Of a stretch of 7,511 bases of DNA, positions 4,208 through 7,511 are shown piece after piece. Position numbers and translations under genes: made by a program. Location of the stretch: positions 1 to 7,511 of the forward strand of contig JALVTX010000159.1 of assembly GCA_027035825.1 (NCBI GenBank). Reading direction: 5' to 3'. The notes under the pieces were generated by a model that saw only the letters and a list, made by a program, of their open reading frames with translations, was not told the DNA's origin and did not search any database. This DNA comes from Mariprofundaceae bacterium (lineage in GTDB: Bacteria > Pseudomonadota > Zetaproteobacteria > Mariprofundales > Mariprofundaceae). Positions within the stretch are counted from its first letter, which is position 1; each line of letters opens with the position of its first letter.

Positions 4208-6256
4208 ATGAATGACGACGCCAATCCCCTGCTGTCATCCCTGAGTTCGGAGCTGCCGCTCTTTGACAGCATCGAGCCCGGGCATGTGCTGCCGGCGCTG
4301 GAAGCGCTGCTGGCGGACAACCGCGCCGATCTCGCGGCCATTCTGGAGGCGGAGGCCTGCGACTGGCCGGGGCTGATGCAGCCGCTGGAGGCCATCGAGG
4401 AGCGCACCCAGCGGCTGTGGAGCCCGGTCAATCACCTGAACGCGGTGTGCGATTCCGATGAACTGCGCCCCGTGCATCGCGAGGGCCTGATGATGCTGAC
4501 GGCCTGGCAGTCGGAACTGGCGCAGAACGAGGCCCTGTTCGCCGCCATGCGCCGCCTGCGCGAATCGGCGGATTTCCAGACGCTGGGCGAGGAGCGGCAG
4601 GCGGCGGTGGAGCATGCGTTGCGGGATTTCCGCCTGAGCGGCGCGGAGCTGGACGCCGATGACAAGGCGCGCTTCCGCGACATCCAGATGCGGCTGTCGG
4701 AACTGGCGACGCGCTTCGAGCAGAACGTGCTGGACGCCACGCGCGCCTTTTCGTTGCACCTGACCGACGAGGCCGATCTTATCGGCCTGCCCGATTCGGT
4801 GCGCCAGGCCGCGCGCGAGCGCGCCCGCGAGGCCGGGAAGCCGGGCTGGCTGTTCACGCTGGATGCGCCGTCCTACATCCCGTTCATGCAGCATGCGGAG
4901 AACCGCGAGCTGCGCTACCGCATGTATCGCGCCCATGCCACGCGCGCCAGCTCCGGCAAGCTCGACAACGGCCCCCTGATGCGGGAAATCCTGACATTGC
5001 GCGGCGAGGCGGCGCGCATGCTGGGTTTTGCCAACGCGGCGGAGATGTCGCTGGCCACGAAGATGGCCGGCTCGCCCGCGGAAGTGATGGATTTCCTGCG
5101 CGACCTGGCCGCCCGCAGCCGGCCCCGCGCCGAGGAGGAAGCGGCCGAGCTGCGCGCGTTCGCGGCAGAGGAGCTGGGCATCGCGGACTTGCAGGCCTGG
5201 GACGTGCCGTTTGCCTCCGAGCGGCTGCGCCAGCGGCGCTTCGATTTCAGCGAGGAAGACCTGAAGCCGTGGTTCCCCGAGCCCGCCGTGCTGTCGGGCC
5301 TGTTCGCGGTGGCCGAGCGACTGTATGGCGTGCGCATCCGCGAGCGGCAAGATGCGCCCGTCTGGCACGAGGACGTGCGATTCTTCGACGTACTGGACGG
5401 CGAAGGCCATCCCCTCGCCGGTTTCTACCTCGACCCTTACGCGCGGACGCACAAGCGCGGCGGCGCCTGGATGGACGAATGCATCATCCGCTGGCGCAGG
5501 CCCGACGGGCGCCTGCAACGGCCGGTCGCGCACCTGGTGTGCAATTTCGAGCGGCCGGTGGGCGAGCGGCCGGCGTTGTGGACGCACGAGGAAGTGCAGA
5601 CCCTGTTCCACGAGTTCGGCCACGGCCTGCACCACATGCTCACCGCCGTGGAGACGCTGGACGTCTCCGGCATCCGGGGCGTGCCGTGGGACGCGGTGGA
5701 GCTGCCCAGCCAGTTCATGGAGCACTATTGCTGGCATCGGGAATCGCTGGATCTGTTCGCCCGGCATGTGGACACCGGCGAGCCGTTGCCGGAGGAGCTG
5801 TATGCGAAGATGAAGGCCGCGCGCACCTTCCAGTCCGGCTTGCAGATGCTGCGGCAGATCGAGTTCGCGCTGTTCGACATGCGCCTGCACGCCGAATTCG
5901 ACCCCGAAGGCCCCGCCGCCATTCAGGACGTGCTCGATGAGGTGCGCGACGAGGTGGCCGTGCTCAGGCCGCCGGCGTTCAACCGTTTCCAGCACAGCTT
6001 CTCGCACATCTTCGCCGGCGGTTACGCGGCCGGCTACTATTCCTACAAGTGGGCCGAGGTGCTGGCCAGCGACGCCTTCGCCGCCTTCGAGGAGAACGGC
6101 ATCTTCGATGCCGGCACCGCCCGCCGTTTTCGCAGCGAGATCCTTGCCGTGGGCGGCGCGCGCGATTTCATGCAAGCCTTCATGGCCTTTCGCGGCCGTC
6201 CGCCCAAGGTGGATGCGCTGTTGCGCCATGCCGGGCTGCTGGACGAGCGGGATTAA
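4208..6256 (+). CDS. prlC: Oligopeptidase A (M3 family zinc metallopeptidase)
   Basis: This cytoplasmic zinc endopeptidase degrades short peptides, including cleaved signal peptides; E. coli PrlC is the model. From ATG 4208 it has 682 residues, against about 680 in E. coli. The N terminus NPLLSSLSSELPLFDSIEPG aligns with the usual family start. The metal site is HEFGH, with His468, Glu469 and His472, and the third ligand Glu498 in VELPSQFMEHY. The substrate-binding end has FNRFQHSFSHIFAGGYAAGYYSYKW, with GGYAAGYYSY the flexible Gly/Tyr loop of M3 enzymes. The open frame runs upstream to 4076, but those extra 44 codons would run through the terminator at 4126-4150, so they are rejected. No Shine-Dalgarno precedes ATG 4208; weak boxes TTGCCT (4172-4177) and CATCGT (4195-4200) would place the transcript start almost at the ATG, so the message may be leaderless. 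Confidence 0.97.
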   Translation: MNDDANPLLSSLSSELPLFDSIEPGHVLPALEALLADNRADLAAILEAEACDWPGLMQPLEAIEERTQRLWSPVNHLNAVCDSDELRPVHREGLMMLTAWQSELAQNEALFAAMRRLRESADFQTLGEERQAAVEHALRDFRLSGAELDADDKARFRDIQMRLSELATRFEQNVLDATRAFSLHLTDEADLIGLPDSVRQAARERAREAGKPGWLFTLDAPSYIPFMQHAENRELRYRMYRAHATRASSGKLDNGPLMREILTLRGEAARMLGFANAAEMSLATKMAGSPAEVMDFLRDLAARSRPRAEEEAAELRAFAAEELGIADLQAWDVPFASERLRQRRFDFSEEDLKPWFPEPAVLSGLFAVAERLYGVRIRERQDAPVWHEDVRFFDVLDGEGHPLAGFYLDPYARTHKRGGAWMDECIIRWRRPDGRLQRPVAHLVCNFERPVGERPALWTHEEVQTLFHEFGHGLHHMLTAVETLDVSGIRGVPWDAVELPSQFMEHYCWHRESLDLFARHVDTGEPLPEELYAKMKAARTFQSGLQMLRQIEFALFDMRLHAEFDPEGPAAIQDVLDEVRDEVAVLRPPAFNRFQHSFSHIFAGGYAAGYYSYKWAEVLASDAFAAFEENGIFDAGTARRFRSEILAVGGARDFMQAFMAFRGRPPKVDALLRHAGLLDERD

Positions 6257-6261
6257 GGCTT

Positions 6262-6289
6262 TTTAACCCGCATTTAAACATGGTCTAAT
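6262..6289 (+). promoter_or_regulatory. AT-rich promoter-like sequence after prlC
   Basis: TTTAAC (6262-6267) and TCTAAT (6284-6289) are separated by 16 bases. The -10 matches the consensus at five of six positions. The stretch 6261-6290 is strikingly AT-rich for this window. It points toward repeat copy C and, beyond it, the gene at 6646. No intrinsic terminator is visible after prlC. Confidence 0.35.
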
Positions 6290-6315
6290 CCCTCGTCGGC
6301 AGCCTGCGCGACATC

Positions 6316-6338
6316 GGGTCTGTTCACGCTTGTTTGGA
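6316..6338 (+). repeat. Left terminal inverted repeat of copy C
   Basis: It begins GGGTCTGTTCACGCTTG and differs from the reverse complement of 6563-6585 at three positions (T/C, G/A, G/A). It is nearly identical to the left end of copy B at 2809. Confidence 0.8.
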
Positions 6339-6562
6339 CGGCGTCGCTGCCGCCCGAAATGCGTCCAATCAAGGCGCGAGGCGCGGCGCATGGTGGTTCC
6401 ATGCGCAAGCCGAGCAACGCCGAGTGGGCGCATTTTCGGGCGCAGCCCGGAGGGACTTGGCCATGATTCCGCCTCGCGGCGTTATCGCTTGCTCGCGTGC
6501 CTTATGGCACGCCACGCGCGCGATGCCTTGCGAGATCAAAATCATGGCCAAAGTCGCCGCCA

Positions 6563-6585
6563 TCCAAATAAGTGTGAACAGGCCC
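6563..6585 (-). repeat. Right terminal inverted repeat of copy C
   Basis: Read on the minus strand it begins GGGCCTGTTCACACTTA. It pairs with 6316-6338, and the similarity continues a few bases inward (GGCG on both sides). Confidence 0.8.
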
Positions 6586-6611
6586 TAGGCGGGATTATCT
6601 ACCGGCAGGGC

Positions 6612-6639
6612 TTGCGGTTTGCGGCCCTTGCACTACATT
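6612..6639 (+). promoter_or_regulatory. Candidate promoter for the binding-protein gene
   Basis: TTGCGG (6612-6617) and TACATT (6634-6639) are separated by 16 bases; the -10 matches at four of six positions. The predicted transcript start falls at or next to ATG 6646, and no Shine-Dalgarno is present, consistent with a leaderless message. The promoter is outside repeat copy C. Confidence 0.35.
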
Positions 6640-6645
6640 GGCTTC

Positions 6646-7511
6646 ATGATGCCGCGATTTCTCCTTGTCCTGTGGCTTGCAGCCTGCTTGCTGGCCGAGG
6701 CCGGCGGCTCCACGGCAGACGAAATCAGCGTTCAGCTCAAATGGCGGCACCAGTTCCAGTTCGCGGGTTATTACGCGGCGCTGGAAAAGGGCTTCTATGC
6801 CGAGGAGGGGCTGAACGTCCGTCTGATCGAGGGCGGGCCGGGCCGACCGCCGGTGGACACCCTGCTGCGCGGCGGCGCCGACTATGCGGTGGCCGATGCC
6901 GGCGCGCTCCTGTACCGCGCCAGGGGCAAGCCCGTCGTGGTGCTGGCCAGCATCTTCCAGCATTCGCCGCAGGTCATCTACACCCGCGCCGATCCGGACA
7001 TCCGCACACCCGCAGACCTGCGCGGCAAGCGCGTGCAGATGCAAGCGGGCTTTCTGACCATCGAGGTGCTGGCCATGCTGCAAAAGCTCGGCGTGCATCA
7101 GGGAGAATTCATCCGCCAGCCCATCGGCGACATCATGGACGTGTTCGAACACCGCAGCGACGCCTTCCCCGGCTACAGCGTGAACGAGGCCTTCGCGCTG
7201 AACCAGCAGGGGCTCCGCTATCGCATGTTCCGGCCCCGGGACTACGGCATCGACTTCTACGGCGACACGCTGGTCACCACCGAGGCGGAAATCCGCAACC
7301 ATCCGGAACGCGCCGCCGCCTTTCGCCGCGCCACGTTGCGCGGCTGGCGCTACGCCCTGGATCACATGGACGAGATCGTTGAGCCCATCAAGCGCAAATA
7401 CGACACCCAGCACAAGTCGCGCGCCCACCTGACCTTCGAGGCGCAGGGCATCCGCGACCTGATGATGGCCGATGTCATCCCCATCGGCTTCTCCAACCCC
7501 GCGCGCTGGCG
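6646..7511 (+). CDS. NMT1/THI5-like periplasmic substrate-binding domain protein (3' end missing)
   Basis: The frame is open from ATG 6646 to the right edge (288 codons plus two bases). MMPRFLLVLWLAACLLAEAG is a signal sequence. It could be cleaved near STA-DE (about 24-25), but LAAC at 11-14 also fits a lipobox, so a lipoprotein is possible. The mature part opens with SVQLKWRHQFQFAGYYAALE and KGFYAEEGLNV (about 28-58). This is the hallmark of NMT1/THI5-like binding proteins, which bind thiamine-pyrimidine precursors or other small organics. DLRGKRVQ and FPGYSVNEAFAL follow, then IPIGFSNPARW at the edge. The family occurs either as the binding protein of an ABC importer or as the sensory input domain of membrane histidine kinases and GGDEF/EAL proteins. 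The IGFSNPARW ending is often seen in the sensor type, with a transmembrane helix to follow. Which form this is cannot be decided without the missing part. A second ATG at 6649 is equally possible. Confidence 0.85.
   Translation, partial: MMPRFLLVLWLAACLLAEAGGSTADEISVQLKWRHQFQFAGYYAALEKGFYAEEGLNVRLIEGGPGRPPVDTLLRGGADYAVADAGALLYRARGKPVVVLASIFQHSPQVIYTRADPDIRTPADLRGKRVQMQAGFLTIEVLAMLQKLGVHQGEFIRQPIGDIMDVFEHRSDAFPGYSVNEAFALNQQGLRYRMFRPRDYGIDFYGDTLVTTEAEIRNHPERAAAFRRATLRGWRYALDHMDEIVEPIKRKYDTQHKSRAHLTFEAQGIRDLMMADVIPIGFSNPARW

Larger units (their letters stand above)
6316..6585 (+). repeat. MITE-like structured repeat, copy C (270 bp)
   Basis: The element is bounded by imperfect inverted repeats at 6316-6338 and 6563-6585 (20 of 23 positions match; ends GGGTCTGTTCAC and GGGCCTGTTCAC). 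Inside, 6351-6370 pairs imperfectly with 6422-6442 around the 53-bp core (6370-6422). The core contains the perfect 8-bp hairpin GCGCATGG (6386-6393) / CCATGCGC (6399-6406). The right half is closed by TTGGCCATGATT (6457-6468) pairing perfectly with AATCATGGCCAA (6540-6551) and holds the inner hairpin GCGTGCC-TTAT-GGCACGC (6495-6512). No transposase is present. The right flank begins TAG as in copy A, but the left flank does not match, so no target duplication is visible. The element lies between prlC and the binding-protein gene, in the opposite orientation to copy A. Confidence 0.8.

Noticed and set aside
4235..6229. 664-codon open frame on the minus strand opposite prlC
   Set aside because: It is an exact antisense shadow of a clear M3 peptidase in GC-rich DNA. 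The translation is rich in His, Gln, Arg and Ala with no recognisable domain; its only cause appears to be strong third-position G/C bias.
6369..6563. Small ORFs within the repeats, such as peptides beginning MVVPCASRATP in A (from 1759, minus) and C (from 6390, plus)
   Set aside because: The identical first residues follow from the identical DNA core; the rest of the peptides diverge in length and sequence, no ribosome binding site is present, and conservation is in stems rather than codons.
6330..7382. 350-codon plus-strand frame through repeat copy C and the binding-protein gene
   Set aside because: It reads the binding-protein gene in a shifted frame. The correct frame from 6646 has a signal sequence and the NMT1/THI5 signature.

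Overview
The window is GC-rich chromosomal DNA from a Gram-negative bacterium, most likely a beta- or gammaproteobacterium. This rests on the gene families (Ogt, a YqaA-type DedA protein, an AEC permease, HemC, PrlC), the strong G/C preference at third codon positions and a beta-barrel-type lipoprotein fragment common in betaproteobacteria. Nothing in the sequence fixes the genus.

Layout. Bases 1 to about 114 are the end of an insertion sequence: the last 33 codons of an IS1595-like transposase and its presumed end repeat. Directly after it lies the 3' part of a secreted lipoprotein-type gene (122-559) that has lost its start, closed by a strong terminator (581-609). Then come ogt on the minus strand (633-1109), yqaA on the plus strand (1145-1573) and, convergent with yqaA, an AEC-family permease on the minus strand (1835-2770). 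After a divergent intergenic region come hemC (3051-4007) and prlC (4208-6256). The window ends inside a gene for an NMT1/THI5-like periplasmic binding domain (6646 to beyond 7511).

The most unusual content is between the genes. Two complete MITE-like repeats lie at 1562-1846 (copy A) and 6316-6585 (copy C), and one broken copy at 2809-2889 (copy B). A and C share a 53-bp core with a single mismatch, in opposite orientation, but have unrelated terminal inverted repeats. Their right halves differ in sequence yet both form a closing stem around an inner hairpin. The two ends of copy A supply the last three codons and the stop codon of both flanking convergent genes.

A second regulatory candidate is at 4042-4150: a Pho-box-like direct repeat, a weak -10 and a textbook terminator frame a possible small RNA or leader between hemC and prlC.

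The genes do not form one pathway. They are ordinary housekeeping functions: DNA alkylation repair, membrane homeostasis, metabolite efflux, tetrapyrrole synthesis, peptide degradation and periplasmic sensing or uptake. They appear to be transcribed as single units, with repeats inserted in the gaps.
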